Below, one piece after another: positions 17,291 through 26,139 of a stretch of DNA of 37,240 bases. The position numbers were made by a program, and so were the translations under genes. This DNA is from Peptococcaceae bacterium (lineage in GTDB: Bacteria > Bacillota > Peptococcia > Peptococcales > Peptococcaceae), in contig CAAEKP010000048.1 of NCBI GenBank assembly GCA_900756555.1, positions 1 to 37,240 of the forward strand, given 5' to 3'. Position 1 is the first letter of the stretch; each line of letters opens with the position of its first letter. Under the pieces are notes generated by a model. It was not told the origin of the DNA. It was given only the letters and a program-made list of their open reading frames with translations, and ran no database searches.

Positions 17291-17965
17291 ATGATGAAAC
17301 GTACTGTAATAAAAGGATTGGCTTTGTGTTGTGTGTTAGCGTTATGTTTAACTGGCTGTGGGAAGCAATCTACGGTGACGGGTAAGCCCTTTGTGGTGGA
17401 TGGCGCCAGTTATTATATGAATTTAACAGACAGCTGGTTTCATGGCTTTGAGTTTGATTTTCAGGATGATGTGCAGGGTATGATTCTGTCGCTGGAAGTA
17501 TGGCAGAATGGTGTTTGCACGGCGAACGATGTGTTGGCTTATGGCGGTACGGAAGGTTTGACTGGCTATTATCTGCGGTCAGAAAAATTAAAACAAGAAG
17601 AATCACCATATGGTTTTGCGGGTAATGCATTAAAGATTTGGGCAGTACATGAAACAACAGATTCTCATGTTCAGAGTGAATACGCGCCAGTAGAGCGTTG
17701 GTTTCCGCAGCCAGCCACGGCAGAAAGTTATGATGCTATTGATAAAAAGCAGAAGCTGGAAGCCGGCAGAGAATATATATTGTTTATACAAGAGGAGCAG
17801 CTTAACAATGGTATACATGAAATTACCTGCGATGGGCTGAATGGTGGGATGGAAGTGGGGAAATCCTACAGCGATGCATTAAAGGATTGTGAATATATAA
17901 CGGTATTGAAGCTACAATGTTTTGCTACCGAGGCAGAGGCAGAAGAGGCTGCTGAGATGTATTAA
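17291..17965 (+). CDS. Hypothetical lipoprotein
   Basis: 224 aa from ATG 17291, which has AGGAGG 8-9 nt upstream; a longer frame back to 17237 lacks support. Residues 1-22 form a lipoprotein signal peptide with KR near the start, a hydrophobic Cys-rich core and the lipobox LTGC, so Cys23 would be lipidated. The mature part shows no family I recognise. It contains VDGASYYMNLTDSWFHG, many acidic residues, and a Glu/Ala-rich end (TEAEAEEAAEMY). It stands alone between two repeats and argH. A solute-binding or surface role is possible but not supported. Confidence 0.75.
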   Translation: MMKRTVIKGLALCCVLALCLTGCGKQSTVTGKPFVVDGASYYMNLTDSWFHGFEFDFQDDVQGMILSLEVWQNGVCTANDVLAYGGTEGLTGYYLRSEKLKQEESPYGFAGNALKIWAVHETTDSHVQSEYAPVERWFPQPATAESYDAIDKKQKLEAGREYILFIQEEQLNNGIHEITCDGLNGGMEVGKSYSDALKDCEYITVLKLQCFATEAEAEEAAEMY

Positions 17966-18061
17966 TTTTCGCTGCTATGAAAATATTCTTGCATTTTATG
18001 CAGTGTAGGTGTATATTTATTATCAATATGAAATCGAACATCATTTAGGAGGAAGTACAAC

Positions 18062-19444
18062 ATGGCAAAATTATGGGGCGGTCGGTTCAGCAAGGACACC
18101 GATAAACTGGTGGAGGATTTTCATTCTTCTATCTCTTTTGACCAGAAATTATATAAGTGGGATATCACCGGCAGCAAGGCGCACGCGCGTATGCTGGGCG
18201 ATATTGGCGTGCTGACCCAAGAGGAGGCGCAGCAGATTATCCGTGGTCTGGATGAAATTATGGCAGAAATCGAGGCAGGGCAGGTTACATTTGACCCATC
18301 TGCGGAGGATATTCACATGAATGTGGAAGTGCTGCTGACCAATAAAATCGGCGCGGTGGGCAAGAAGCTGCACACAGGCCGCAGCCGGAATGACCAGGTG
18401 GCGGTGGATGTGCGTATGTATCTGCGCCATGAAATTGAAAATACCCATCATTTGCTGCTGGAATTGTTGAAAGCGGTAGTGGATATTGCAGAAGAACACA
18501 AAGAAACCATTCTGCCTGGCTACACCCATTTGCAGCGGGCACAGCCTGTTTCTTTTGCGCATCACATGCTGGCCTATGCGGAGATGTTCAAGCGGGATAT
18601 CACCCGTCTGGAAGACTGCCGGGTGCGGATGAACGTGCTGCCGCTGGGCTCCGGAGCGCTGGCCGGTACCACATTCCCGCTGGATCGGGAACAGGTGGCA
18701 CAGGAGCTGGGCTTTGATTCGGTTTGCCTGAACTCTATGGACGGTGTGAGTGACCGTGATTTCATTCTGGAATACATGGCGGCGGCTTCTATCTGCTCTA
18801 TGCACCTGAGCCGGATGTGCGAAGAAATTATCATCTGGTCCAGCCAGGAATTTCACTTTATTGATTTAGATGACGCCTACAGTACAGGCAGCAGTATTAT
18901 GCCGCAGAAAAAAAATCCTGACGTAGCAGAACTGATGCGTGGCAAAACAGGCCGCGTGTATGGTCATCTGATGGGATTACTGACCACCATGAAAGGTTTG
19001 CCGCTGGCGTACAATAAAGATATGCAGGAAGATAAAGAGCCGCTGTTCGATACGGTGGAAACCTGGCAGAAATGTCTGCTGGTGCTGACGCCAATGCTGC
19101 GCACCATGACGGTGCGCAAAGAAGCAATGTTGCAGGCAGCCAAAGGCGGCTTCACCAATGCCACAGATTTAGCAGATTATCTGGTGCGCAAGGGCATTCC
19201 GTTCCGCGATGCACATGCTATCGTAGGCAAACTGGTTGCCGAATGTCTGGACAGAGGCATCAGTCTGGATGAAGTGACATTGGACGAATACAAAGCGCAC
19301 AATGCGTTGATTGAAGAAGATGTATACGAAGCCATCAGTGTTTACACCTGCATGGCAATGCGCAACACTATCGGCGGGCCAAGTGTGGCACAGACCACAG
19401 CTACCATTGCGGCAGAACGGGCATTTTTAGCAGAAAGAATGTAA
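18062..19444 (+). CDS. argH: Argininosuccinate lyase
   Basis: 460 aa, full family length. N-terminal MAKLWGGRFSKDTDKLVEDF is diagnostic for ArgH. TGRSRNDQVA (~112) and the fumarase/aspartase superfamily signature GSSIMPQKKNPDVAELMRG (~280) are intact; the latter carries the catalytic Ser loop. The enzyme splits argininosuccinate into arginine and fumarate, the last step of arginine synthesis. The ATG follows AGGAGG with good spacing. argG is not adjacent, so argH stands alone here and ends at a clear terminator. Confidence 0.97.
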   Translation: MAKLWGGRFSKDTDKLVEDFHSSISFDQKLYKWDITGSKAHARMLGDIGVLTQEEAQQIIRGLDEIMAEIEAGQVTFDPSAEDIHMNVEVLLTNKIGAVGKKLHTGRSRNDQVAVDVRMYLRHEIENTHHLLLELLKAVVDIAEEHKETILPGYTHLQRAQPVSFAHHMLAYAEMFKRDITRLEDCRVRMNVLPLGSGALAGTTFPLDREQVAQELGFDSVCLNSMDGVSDRDFILEYMAAASICSMHLSRMCEEIIIWSSQEFHFIDLDDAYSTGSSIMPQKKNPDVAELMRGKTGRVYGHLMGLLTTMKGLPLAYNKDMQEDKEPLFDTVETWQKCLLVLTPMLRTMTVRKEAMLQAAKGGFTNATDLADYLVRKGIPFRDAHAIVGKLVAECLDRGISLDEVTLDEYKAHNALIEEDVYEAISVYTCMAMRNTIGGPSVAQTTATIAAERAFLAERM

Positions 19445-19468
19445 AAAAACGAATGTAAAAAATACGGG

Positions 19469-19512
19469 CAGGGCTGTTGTGTGGATGACACTGACAACAG
19501 TCCTGTTTTTTT
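19469..19512 (+). terminator. Terminator of argH
   Basis: CAGGGCTGTTGT / ACAACAGTCCTG (12 bp, one G-U pair) with a 13-nt loop, followed by seven T residues. Confidence 0.88.
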
Positions 19513-19592
19513 GTTTTTGGCGTGTTGCGTTTGGAGTTGCTTTTCCTTTTTGGGGGCAGTATAATCAAGATAATGATGAGTGAACAAGAGGG

Positions 19593-20552
19593 ATGCAGAT
19601 GAAAGGGAACGGGAATCATTTTATTTATTTTTTGCAGAGGCTGCCCATTCCGGTGTGTGGATTAACACTGGGGCTGGGGGCGGTGAGCAATCTGCTGGTG
19701 GGTTACTCAGGCCTGTTGCATTGGCTGTATTTTGCCGTTACAGCGGCGCTGTGGCTGCTGTTGGTGTGTAAGCTGGTGCTGTGCTGGCCGCAGGCGAAAC
19801 AGGAATTTGCCAATCCGCTGACATTCAGTGTGTTTGAGGCATTTTTTATGACTTTTTTGCAGATGGCGGCAGCGTTGGAACCGTATTTTCATACGATGGC
19901 TTACGGTATGTGGGTGATTGCCAATATTGGGCATGGTCTGCTGGTGATTTTGTTTAGCTGGCGTTTTTTACGCAATTTTCAGTTGGCCTCGGTGTTTACC
20001 ACCTGGAATGTGCTGTACGGGGGCAATATGGTGGCGGCAGTGCTATCACCAATGTTTCACGTGGAACAATTGGGGCAGATTATTTTCTGGGTGGGCTTTG
20101 TACTGTTTTTGCCATGGTACCCCATCTCGGCCTATCGTTACTGGAAACTGCCGGTGGCGGAGGCAGCACAGCCCACGTTATGCATTTTAGCAGCGCCGTT
20201 TAATCTGATGCTGGCTGCTTATCTAAGCTGCATTGCACAGCCTGATTTGGGCATGGTATTGCTGATTGCCGTCATAGCGCAAGTAATGTATGGCTATGTG
20301 CTGCTGCGACTGCCGGGCATTTTACGGCTGCCTTTTTATCCAAGCTATGGGGCGTTGACCTTCCCCTTTGTGATTCCGGCAGTTGCCATGCAAAAGCTGT
20401 TGACCTATTTGACAGCGGCAGGAGTTTCCTATCCGGCGTTCTTGCAGTATGTTGTGCTGTTGGAACAGGCGATAGCTGTGGTGATGGTCACTTATGTGCT
20501 GGTGCGTTATGTGTGCTATCTGGCACGAGTGTATCAGACGCAGTCAAATTGA
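19593..20552 (+). CDS. TehA/SLAC1-like permease (tellurite-resistance/dicarboxylate transporter family)
   Basis: 319 aa and almost wholly hydrophobic, with about ten predicted membrane helices, the TDT/SLAC1 layout. Suggestive segments are LPIPVCGLTLGLGAVSNLL at the start, PLTFSVFEAFFMTFLQ (~74), APFNLMLAAYLSC (~202) and YPSYGALTFPFVIPAVAMQK (~250). The family includes anion channels and dicarboxylate or sulfite exporters; the substrate here is unknown. The start is either ATG 19593 or ATG 19599; the AAGAGGG at 19586 suits the latter. A single gene, ending at a terminator shared with the convergent LysR gene. Confidence 0.75.
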   Translation: MQMKGNGNHFIYFLQRLPIPVCGLTLGLGAVSNLLVGYSGLLHWLYFAVTAALWLLLVCKLVLCWPQAKQEFANPLTFSVFEAFFMTFLQMAAALEPYFHTMAYGMWVIANIGHGLLVILFSWRFLRNFQLASVFTTWNVLYGGNMVAAVLSPMFHVEQLGQIIFWVGFVLFLPWYPISAYRYWKLPVAEAAQPTLCILAAPFNLMLAAYLSCIAQPDLGMVLLIAVIAQVMYGYVLLRLPGILRLPFYPSYGALTFPFVIPAVAMQKLLTYLTAAGVSYPAFLQYVVLLEQAIAVVMVTYVLVRYVCYLARVYQTQSN

Positions 20553-20560
20553 CAAAAAAG

Positions 20561-20600
20561 AAGGCTACTGCATAAGTTTTTATGCAATAGCCTTTTTATT
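20561..20600. terminator. Bidirectional terminator between permease and LysR gene
   Basis: AAGGCTACTGCATAA / TTATGCAATAGCCTT (15 bp, one mismatch), with A-rich and T-rich flanks on either side. Two genes converge on it. Confidence 0.85.
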
Positions 20601-21555
20601 ATGCCTTGATGCAGACAGGGAACTCGTCTTCCATACCGGCTTTTTCATTTGGGTCGGTGATATGCCAGAGATTGATTTCATTATTCTGCACGTAGTCCAA
20701 CAGCTGTTGAGCAGAGGCGGAGCGGGAGCGCTGCGGATCCCAGGACATGGTGATATTAATGTGCGCTTTGGCGTCATTTAACTCTACGATGCTGCAATAC
20801 TGGCTGCATGCTGCCAGTGCATCTGGCGTATTGATGACGGATCGCATGATAATAATTGCGCCGTTTATTGGCAGGAAGATGCGCTGAATCAGTTCCCGTT
20901 CGCCTTCAAAAATGATGTTGGGTTTGAAGCCTGCTTCCTGGCTCAGCACATCAATGGTGCGGGCAATATTTTCTGATTTTGGCAGTGCTACAAAAGCTGT
21001 ACCGGCAAAATCGGCAAAATCGCGGCATGGCTTGTCTGCCAATGGATGATTCAATGGCAATAATACCACATGATTATCTTCCCAGAGCTGAAAATGGTCA
21101 AGGCTATTATTATCGGATAATTCAGCGGAAATGCCAAAATCCAGTGTGCCGTTTTGCAGACCGGCTTCAATATTCTGGCTGGTGCTGATGGAGTGACGAA
21201 TGATTAAATCAGGGTTTTGTTTAATAAAATTAGGCAGCCAGCCCTTTACATAAATAGAATCGGTGGAGGCAATGGTAATTACTTTGTTATGCCGCTGTTC
21301 CAGGTCGTCAATTTCTGTGCGGATGTTGTCTAATTCACGCAAAATATTGTTGGCATGTTCCAGCACAATTTTACCGTAGCTGTTTAAAATAATGTTGCGG
21401 CCCTGACGGTCAAAGAGCTGCACGCCCAATTCGTTTTCGATGCGGGACAGCGTATTGCTCAGGGATGGCTGTGAGATCATCAGCTTATTGGCGGCTTTGG
21501 TGATATGCTGACATTCAGCGATGGTTTTAAAATATTGCAGTTGCAGTAATTCCAT
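20599..21555 (-). CDS. LysR-family transcriptional regulator
   Basis: 318 aa. The N-terminal helix-turn-helix is classical: LLQLQYFKTIAECQHITKAA, then SQPSLSNTLSRIENELGV, then LFDRQGRNIILNSYG. An effector-binding domain follows from about residue 90 (VITIASTDSIYVKGWLPNF). The ATG is preceded by AAGGAGG with 8-nt spacing. It is divergent from the MFS transporter gene across a 479-base AT-rich region, the usual arrangement for a LysR regulator and its target. It therefore probably controls the transporter-amidohydrolase pair in response to their substrate (inference). Confidence 0.92.
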   Translation of the reverse strand: MELLQLQYFKTIAECQHITKAANKLMISQPSLSNTLSRIENELGVQLFDRQGRNIILNSYGKIVLEHANNILRELDNIRTEIDDLEQRHNKVITIASTDSIYVKGWLPNFIKQNPDLIIRHSISTSQNIEAGLQNGTLDFGISAELSDNNSLDHFQLWEDNHVVLLPLNHPLADKPCRDFADFAGTAFVALPKSENIARTIDVLSQEAGFKPNIIFEGERELIQRIFLPINGAIIIMRSVINTPDALAACSQYCSIVELNDAKAHINITMSWDPQRSRSASAQQLLDYVQNNEINLWHITDPNEKAGMEDEFPVCIKA

Positions 21556-21710
21556 AGAGAAGCCTCCTTAAAATAGAAAACAGGCAGCAAAAAGTGTTAT
21601 AAAAAGAGGTACCTGTCTGACGAGATAGAATCTTATACAAGAATAGATAGTTTTTAAATGATTTTTATATTTTCCATAAAGTATTAGAAAAAAGGACTGA
21701 TTTTTGATAG

Positions 21711-21729
21711 TATTTATATGTGATAAATA
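21711..21729. promoter_or_regulatory. Perfect palindrome, candidate LysR operator
   Basis: TATTTAT-ATGTG-ATAAATA: 7-bp arms with a 5-nt centre, in the intergenic region between the LysR gene and its likely target. It contains the T-N11-A spacing typical of LysR sites. The region is AT-rich, so chance is not excluded. Confidence 0.35.
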
Positions 21730-21952
21730 AAATTAATAAGAAGGATTGTCTGAATTATTTTATTTGCACTTTATCAGAGAAAATCAATAATTTTAACTGA
21801 ATATATAAATAAGTATCTAATCTGATTATAATGAAAAAAGACAACAGATTCAATAGGTTTGAGGCAATGTAGAGAATAATTTTTTTGAAATCATTTATAA
21901 TTTTAAATAATTTTAATATGATAAGCAATCTCAAAATTAAGTATGAGGAGGT

Positions 21953-21988
21953 ATGTCTGTGGGAAAACGAGGTTCACAGCCTGGATGA
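21953..21988 (+). CDS. Possible 9-11 codon leader peptide before the MFS gene
   Basis: AGGAGG at 21946-21951 lies 7 nt before GTG 21959 (frame ...GKRGSQPG, stop at 21986). ATG 21953 is in the same frame but too near the Shine-Dalgarno. It ends 46 bases before the MFS start. A leader or a decayed gene start are both possible. Confidence 0.2.
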   Translation: MSVGKRGSQPG

Positions 21989-22034
21989 AAGTTAGTGCAA
22001 GGAAATAAACGATTTTGGGGAAGGTGTGTTATTT

Positions 22035-23372
22035 ATGGCTTCAGTAACAATGGAAGAATGTATTCAAGAAGAAAAAGATGAGCCTGTAGTAAAATTGCCA
22101 AAAGGAAAACGATTGTTTTTTGTAGCAATTCTTTATTTGTTATTCTGTTTTGACCTGGCAATCCGCTATGGTGTAAATGCTATTTTGCCATCTATTCGAG
22201 ATGAGTTGGCATTAAGTGGTACGGAAATTGGTTTATTAGGTAGTGCTGTATTCTTAGGGATGGCAATCTTTGTAATGCCAATCTCCTTTATTGGGGAAAA
22301 CAAATCCCAAAGACGTGCCGTAAGTTTGTGTACGATTTTGTGGTCTGGCGTAACAATCCTTTGCGGTATGGCAACTAGTGCGGTTGGTTTAATTGTTTGC
22401 CGTCTGGGTGTTGGTGCTGGTAACTCTGCTTACGCTCCTTTATCTACTGCTATGATCACCAGCTGGTATAAGAAATCCTCCTGGGGGAAAGCCTTAGGGC
22501 TGTATAACACTGCTATGGTTATTGGTGGTGCGTTAGGGTTCGTGTTATTTGCACAGTTAGCTGATGCAATTGGTTGGAGACAGACCTTCTACGTAGTTGG
22601 GGGCATCAGTATGGTGCTGTCTCTGTTAACCTTCTTACTGCCGGATAATAAAAAACTGATGGCAGAACAGGGCGCTGCTGCGGCTACTGCCGAAGGTAAA
22701 AAAGAAGAAGTTGCACAGGTAAAATTAAACGTAAAAGATACCGCAAAATTATTACTGAGCAACAGAGCATTACTGACTATGTGCTTGGCTGCTGGGTTGG
22801 CTGTTATGACACTGAATGTTGGTTCTACATTTATTGCGTTCTATTATGTAGATGTCATGGGTATGACTGAAAAACTTGCAGCTGGTATCGTTGCAATTGG
22901 TACTCCGGTTAGCTTAATCGCCTACCCTTTAGGCGGCGCTATTCTGGATAAATGGTATGCAAAAGACCGTCGTGCTCGTATGTATATGCCAATGGTTTGT
23001 ATCGCATTGACAGCAATTATGTTTGTTGCAGGTTATCAGATGAAAAATATTCCTCTGATTATCTTAGCAAATGCAGTTTATGGCATGGGGAATACATCTT
23101 TCCATACAGCTGCGCACGAATTAGTTCCAGTATGGTATAAATCCGTTTCTTATGGGATCTATGTATTGTTCATTCAGCTGTTAGGTGCTGTTGGCCCTAC
23201 AATGGGTGGTGTACTTGTAGATGCTGTGGGTGTACAGGCAGCGTTAACTTATGTACAGGCGTTCTTTGCTATATCTGCTGTATTGCTGTTCATTGCTGGT
23301 AGCATTTATATTAAATACTACAACAGAGCACGTGAAGAAGAACTGGCTACAGGCGTATGTCCTGAAAACTAA
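22035..23372 (+). CDS. Major facilitator superfamily transporter
   Basis: 445 aa from ATG 22035 (AAGG 10 nt upstream); GTG 22026 would add three residues. Twelve membrane helices are expected in two halves of six, with a cytoplasmic loop around residues 205-235 rich in Ala, Lys and Glu (AEQGAAAATAEGKKEEV). Early features match the anion:cation symporter-like MFS group: DLAIRYGVNAILPSIRDELALSGTEIG, LVCRLGVGAGNSAYAPLS-like helix 4, and SWGKALGLYNT. It probably imports an organic acid or conjugate; the substrate is unknown. The next gene encodes an amidohydrolase, so import followed by hydrolysis is a reasonable model. The gene ends at a strong hairpin. Confidence 0.88.
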   Translation: MASVTMEECIQEEKDEPVVKLPKGKRLFFVAILYLLFCFDLAIRYGVNAILPSIRDELALSGTEIGLLGSAVFLGMAIFVMPISFIGENKSQRRAVSLCTILWSGVTILCGMATSAVGLIVCRLGVGAGNSAYAPLSTAMITSWYKKSSWGKALGLYNTAMVIGGALGFVLFAQLADAIGWRQTFYVVGGISMVLSLLTFLLPDNKKLMAEQGAAAATAEGKKEEVAQVKLNVKDTAKLLLSNRALLTMCLAAGLAVMTLNVGSTFIAFYYVDVMGMTEKLAAGIVAIGTPVSLIAYPLGGAILDKWYAKDRRARMYMPMVCIALTAIMFVAGYQMKNIPLIILANAVYGMGNTSFHTAAHELVPVWYKSVSYGIYVLFIQLLGAVGPTMGGVLVDAVGVQAALTYVQAFFAISAVLLFIAGSIYIKYYNRAREEELATGVCPEN

Positions 23373-23408
23373 TCGTAACAAATAATAAGAAAATGATTGC
23401 TCTATAAC

Positions 23409-23450
23409 AAGGATAGCATCTGCCCATCTGGTGCAGGTGCTATCCTTTTG
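23409..23450 (+). terminator. Terminator after the MFS gene
   Basis: AAGGATAGCATCTGC (23409-23423) / GCAGGTGCTATCCTT (23433-23447), one G-U pair, 9-nt loop and a short T-run. The amidohydrolase therefore likely has its own promoter. Confidence 0.82.
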
Positions 23451-23572
23451 TGGAGTTACCACAGCATACAGATACAGCGTGTTGCTGCAACAGATGGAAT
23501 GGCATATCCGTTCAGCTGTTTTATTTAGGACAAAAAAACAGCCTGAAATGGGCTGCTGCGGTTTGAAAGTAG

Positions 23573-23600
23573 TTGCATTTGTGTATTTGTATGGTATGAT
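23573..23600 (+). promoter_or_regulatory. Candidate promoter of the amidohydrolase gene
   Basis: TTGCAT (23573-23578), 16-nt spacer, TATGAT (23595-23600), about 45 nt before the start codon and after the terminator of the preceding gene. Confidence 0.45.
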
Positions 23601-23644
23601 AACAGAAAGAAACAATTTATACGTTGATAAGAGGGGCGAACTCT

Positions 23645-25327
23645 ATGAGACAATTATATTATAATGGTAATATCATTACCATGAACGAAGCACAGCCGCA
23701 GGCAGAAGCCGTTCTGCTGGAAGACGGCAGAATTATTGCGGTGGGTGACACAGAAACCCTGAGAGCACAGCGGGGAGACGGACAACAGGTTGATCTGGAT
23801 GGTGCAACTGCAGTGCCGGGCTTTATTGATACCCATAGCCATTTTTCCGGCAGCTATGTATTTCCGCGGTTTGACCCGTCGCCGGTGGGAAAGACCAACA
23901 GTGTAAAAGATTTGATTGAACAGGCGAAAGAATATCTGGCGGAAAATCCGGTAAAGAATGGCGAATGGTTTGTTGGCATGGGCTATGACCACGCGCTGTT
24001 TGAGGGCAAGCTGCATCCAACCAATCGGGATTTGGATCAGATTTCAACCGAAATCCCAATCGTTATGATTAATACCAGCGGTTGGATGTGTGTGGTAAAC
24101 AGTTTGCTGCTGGAACAATTAGGCATTACCAAAGATACCCCCAATCCGGCTGGCGGTTATATCTTCCATGATGAAGCAACTGGTGAGCCAAACGGACAGT
24201 TTGGTGATACCGCTATGCGTGACACCATTATGGCGAAAATGCCAAAGCCTAGCGCGGAAACCATGATAGCGGCTATTTGCCGGGCGGAACAGATGTACAG
24301 CAGCAAAGGGTATACTACCGCGGTGGACGGCGCTTTTGAAGCGGATATGCAGCCGCTGTTGCAGCTGTGTACCGGCGCAGGGTTAATCTCTATGGATGTG
24401 GTAACCTATTCTCGTGTGGCCAGTCCAAACAAAAAGATTCTGGAAGATGTTGTATCTTCGGAATCTCAGTATAGAACACACTGGAAAATTGGCGGCGCAA
24501 AGATGATTCTGGATGGCTCACCACAGATTCGTTCCGCCTGGATGACAGAGCCATATTACACCGAACCTGAGGGGGAAGCGGCGGATTATCGTGGTCATTA
24601 TACGTTTGAAGATGGCAACGAAATGGTTTCCCTGTTCAAAGAATGTATGGAAAATCGTTGGCAGCTGTTGATGCAGGTAAACGGTGACGCAGCCATTGAC
24701 CGCTGCCTGGATCAGTATGAAAAGGCGGTGCAGGAAGCGGGCGTAACGGAAGATCTGCGTCCGGTGCTGGTGCATTGTCAGACCATTCGGGAAGACCAGC
24801 TGGAACGCATTCAGCGTATGGGTATTATGCCAAGCTTCTTCCCTGACCATGTGTATTATTGGGGCGACTGGTATCGTGATGTGGTGTTTGGGCCGGAACG
24901 CGCCAAAAAAATCAGTCCGCTGGCATTGGCTGTGAAACACGGTTTGCGCTTTACCATGCATCAGGACTGTCCGGTAGGGCCTCCAAATGTGATGCTGATG
25001 CTGCATACCGCAGTGAATCGTGTAACCAGAACGGGTGCGCCGCTGGGGCAGGAGTATGCCATTGATATTATGGAAGCATTGAAGGCAGTGACAGTCAACG
25101 CAGCATATCAGTGCTTTGATGAAGCCATCAAAGGCTCACTGGAAGTGGGCAAGTATGGCGATATGGTAGTGCTGGACCGCAACCCGCTGACTACGCCAAA
25201 AGAAGAAATTAAGAATATTCAGGTGATGGCTACCATCAAAGAAGGTCAGCTGATTTATCAGGCTGACGATGTGGAATGTGTGGACTGTATCACCGATGAA
25301 ACCATCGACTGGCAGACAACCCTGTAA
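23645..25327 (+). CDS. YtcJ-type amidohydrolase (amidohydrolase family 3)
   Basis: 560 aa from ATG 23645, with GAGGGG 8 nt upstream; a longer frame from 23624 has no ribosome site. It begins with the short beta domain of composite amidohydrolases (YYNGNIITMNEAQPQAEAVL), then the metal motif GFIDTHSHFSGS with His64 and His66. Later family landmarks are NTSGWMCVVNS, KMILDGSPQIRSAWM, VLVHCQTIREDQLERI, and FTMHQDCPVGPPNVM with a His/Asp pair. The final GSLEVGKYGDMVVLDRNPL is the return to the N-terminal beta domain. The family hydrolyses amide or related bonds in small molecules with bound zinc; the true substrate is unknown. It has no signal peptide, so it is cytoplasmic, in line with use after import by the MFS protein. 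Confidence 0.93.
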   Translation: MRQLYYNGNIITMNEAQPQAEAVLLEDGRIIAVGDTETLRAQRGDGQQVDLDGATAVPGFIDTHSHFSGSYVFPRFDPSPVGKTNSVKDLIEQAKEYLAENPVKNGEWFVGMGYDHALFEGKLHPTNRDLDQISTEIPIVMINTSGWMCVVNSLLLEQLGITKDTPNPAGGYIFHDEATGEPNGQFGDTAMRDTIMAKMPKPSAETMIAAICRAEQMYSSKGYTTAVDGAFEADMQPLLQLCTGAGLISMDVVTYSRVASPNKKILEDVVSSESQYRTHWKIGGAKMILDGSPQIRSAWMTEPYYTEPEGEAADYRGHYTFEDGNEMVSLFKECMENRWQLLMQVNGDAAIDRCLDQYEKAVQEAGVTEDLRPVLVHCQTIREDQLERIQRMGIMPSFFPDHVYYWGDWYRDVVFGPERAKKISPLALAVKHGLRFTMHQDCPVGPPNVMLMLHTAVNRVTRTGAPLGQEYAIDIMEALKAVTVNAAYQCFDEAIKGSLEVGKYGDMVVLDRNPLTTPKEEIKNIQVMATIKEGQLIYQADDVECVDCITDETIDWQTTL

Positions 25328-25355
25328 GAGATACAATAAGCAATAAAAATTAAAT

Positions 25356-25484
25356 AAAAAGGCTGACACGACGTTGTGGCAGAAAACATTGTGTAGGGGC
25401 GCATAGTATGCGCCCACGGGCGGCTGATAGCCTCCCCTACAAAGATTTTCAAACCAACGTGCATAATGTCAGCCTTATTTTTTT
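25356..25484. terminator. Bidirectional terminator with a repeat in its loop
   Basis: AAGGCTGACA (25359-25368) / TGTCAGCCTT (25467-25476), plus ACGTTG (25371-25376) / CAACGT (25455-25460), with an A-run to the left and seven T residues to the right. The loop is occupied by the family B palindrome. It separates the convergent amidohydrolase and HAD genes; the T-run overlaps the HAD stop codon. Confidence 0.7.
25392..25441. repeat. Intergenic palindromic repeat, family B, copy 2
   Basis: TGTAGGGG (25392-25399) and CCCCTACA (25434-25441) enclose GGGCGCATAGTATGCGCCC and GGGCGGCTGATAGCCTCCC-type hairpins. It has the same outer arms and two-hairpin design as 17161-17228, but different inner arms. 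Confidence 0.75.
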
Positions 25485-26139
25485 ATTCTAAAATATCATC
25501 ATTCAGCTGCATCAGATTGCGGAAATCGTGGATGTAAGTGTCCGCTTCCTGCAACAATGCCTGCTGCTCTACGGGATTGGTTTCTTCATAAATAGCCACG
25601 GTAGTAAATCCGGCAGCTTTGGCGCTGCGAATGCCTGCCAGAGAATCTTCAAATACGACGCATTGCTGTGGTGGTATACCCATTTTGCTGGCAGTGGCCA
25701 GATAAATGCGAGGGTCATGTTTGCCAATGCCCACTTCCGCCACGGTGGTGATGCACTGGAAGTAATCGGTCAGATGATGATGTGCCAGCACTTTTTCTAC
25801 CAGCGGACGGGCTGTGGCGGTGGCAACAGCCATTGGCACGCGAGCCGCCATCATTTTATCCAGATATTCCTGTACGCCAGGCTTGAGGGGAATGGTGGAG
25901 CAATACCGTTCTGCCATTGTCTGCTGAAACATCTGGTAAACCAGCGCAGGGTCATCCTGCAGGTTAAATTCTTTTAAAATCATGCCGGTAGCAGATTCCA
26001 GCCCCACTGTTTTGGTGCGGTCCAGCAAATCATCCGGCGGGGTGATGCCCCTGGATAATAATAAATTGTGCAGCAGATTCTGCCAGGAAGGCATGGAATC
26101 CAGCAGGGTGCCATCTAAATCAAAAATACAACCTTTCAT
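25483..26139 (-). CDS. HAD-superfamily phosphatase (subfamily IA, beta-phosphoglucomutase-like)
   Basis: 218 aa. Motif I is FDLDGTLLDS at the N-terminus (nucleophile and acid Asp residues), followed by a helical cap domain (~15-85). Motif II is VATATARPLVEK, and motifs III/IV are GKHDPRIYLATASKMG and CVVFEDSLAGIRSAKAAG. All catalytic residues are present. Such enzymes dephosphorylate or isomerise small phosphorylated metabolites; the particular substrate is not readable. The ATG follows AAGGAG with 9-nt spacing. It stands alone, convergent with the amidohydrolase and divergent from the next gene. Confidence 0.93.
   Translation of the reverse strand: MKGCIFDLDGTLLDSMPSWQNLLHNLLLSRGITPPDDLLDRTKTVGLESATGMILKEFNLQDDPALVYQMFQQTMAERYCSTIPLKPGVQEYLDKMMAARVPMAVATATARPLVEKVLAHHHLTDYFQCITTVAEVGIGKHDPRIYLATASKMGIPPQQCVVFEDSLAGIRSAKAAGFTTVAIYEETNPVEQQALLQEADTYIHDFRNLMQLNDDILE

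Larger units (their letters stand above)
21556..22034. other. Divergent regulatory region between lysR and the MFS gene
   Basis: AT-rich and without a full-length gene. It contains the palindrome TATTTAT-ATGTG-ATAAATA (21711-21729), a TATAAT at 21827-21832, and a possible leader ORF at 21953-21988. It most likely holds promoters and LysR sites. Confidence 0.5.

Noticed and set aside
18149..18856. Long frame (235 codons) antisense to argH
   Set aside because: argH on the plus strand is unmistakable; the antisense frame has no ribosome site and its His/Gln-rich product is typical of reversed coding DNA.
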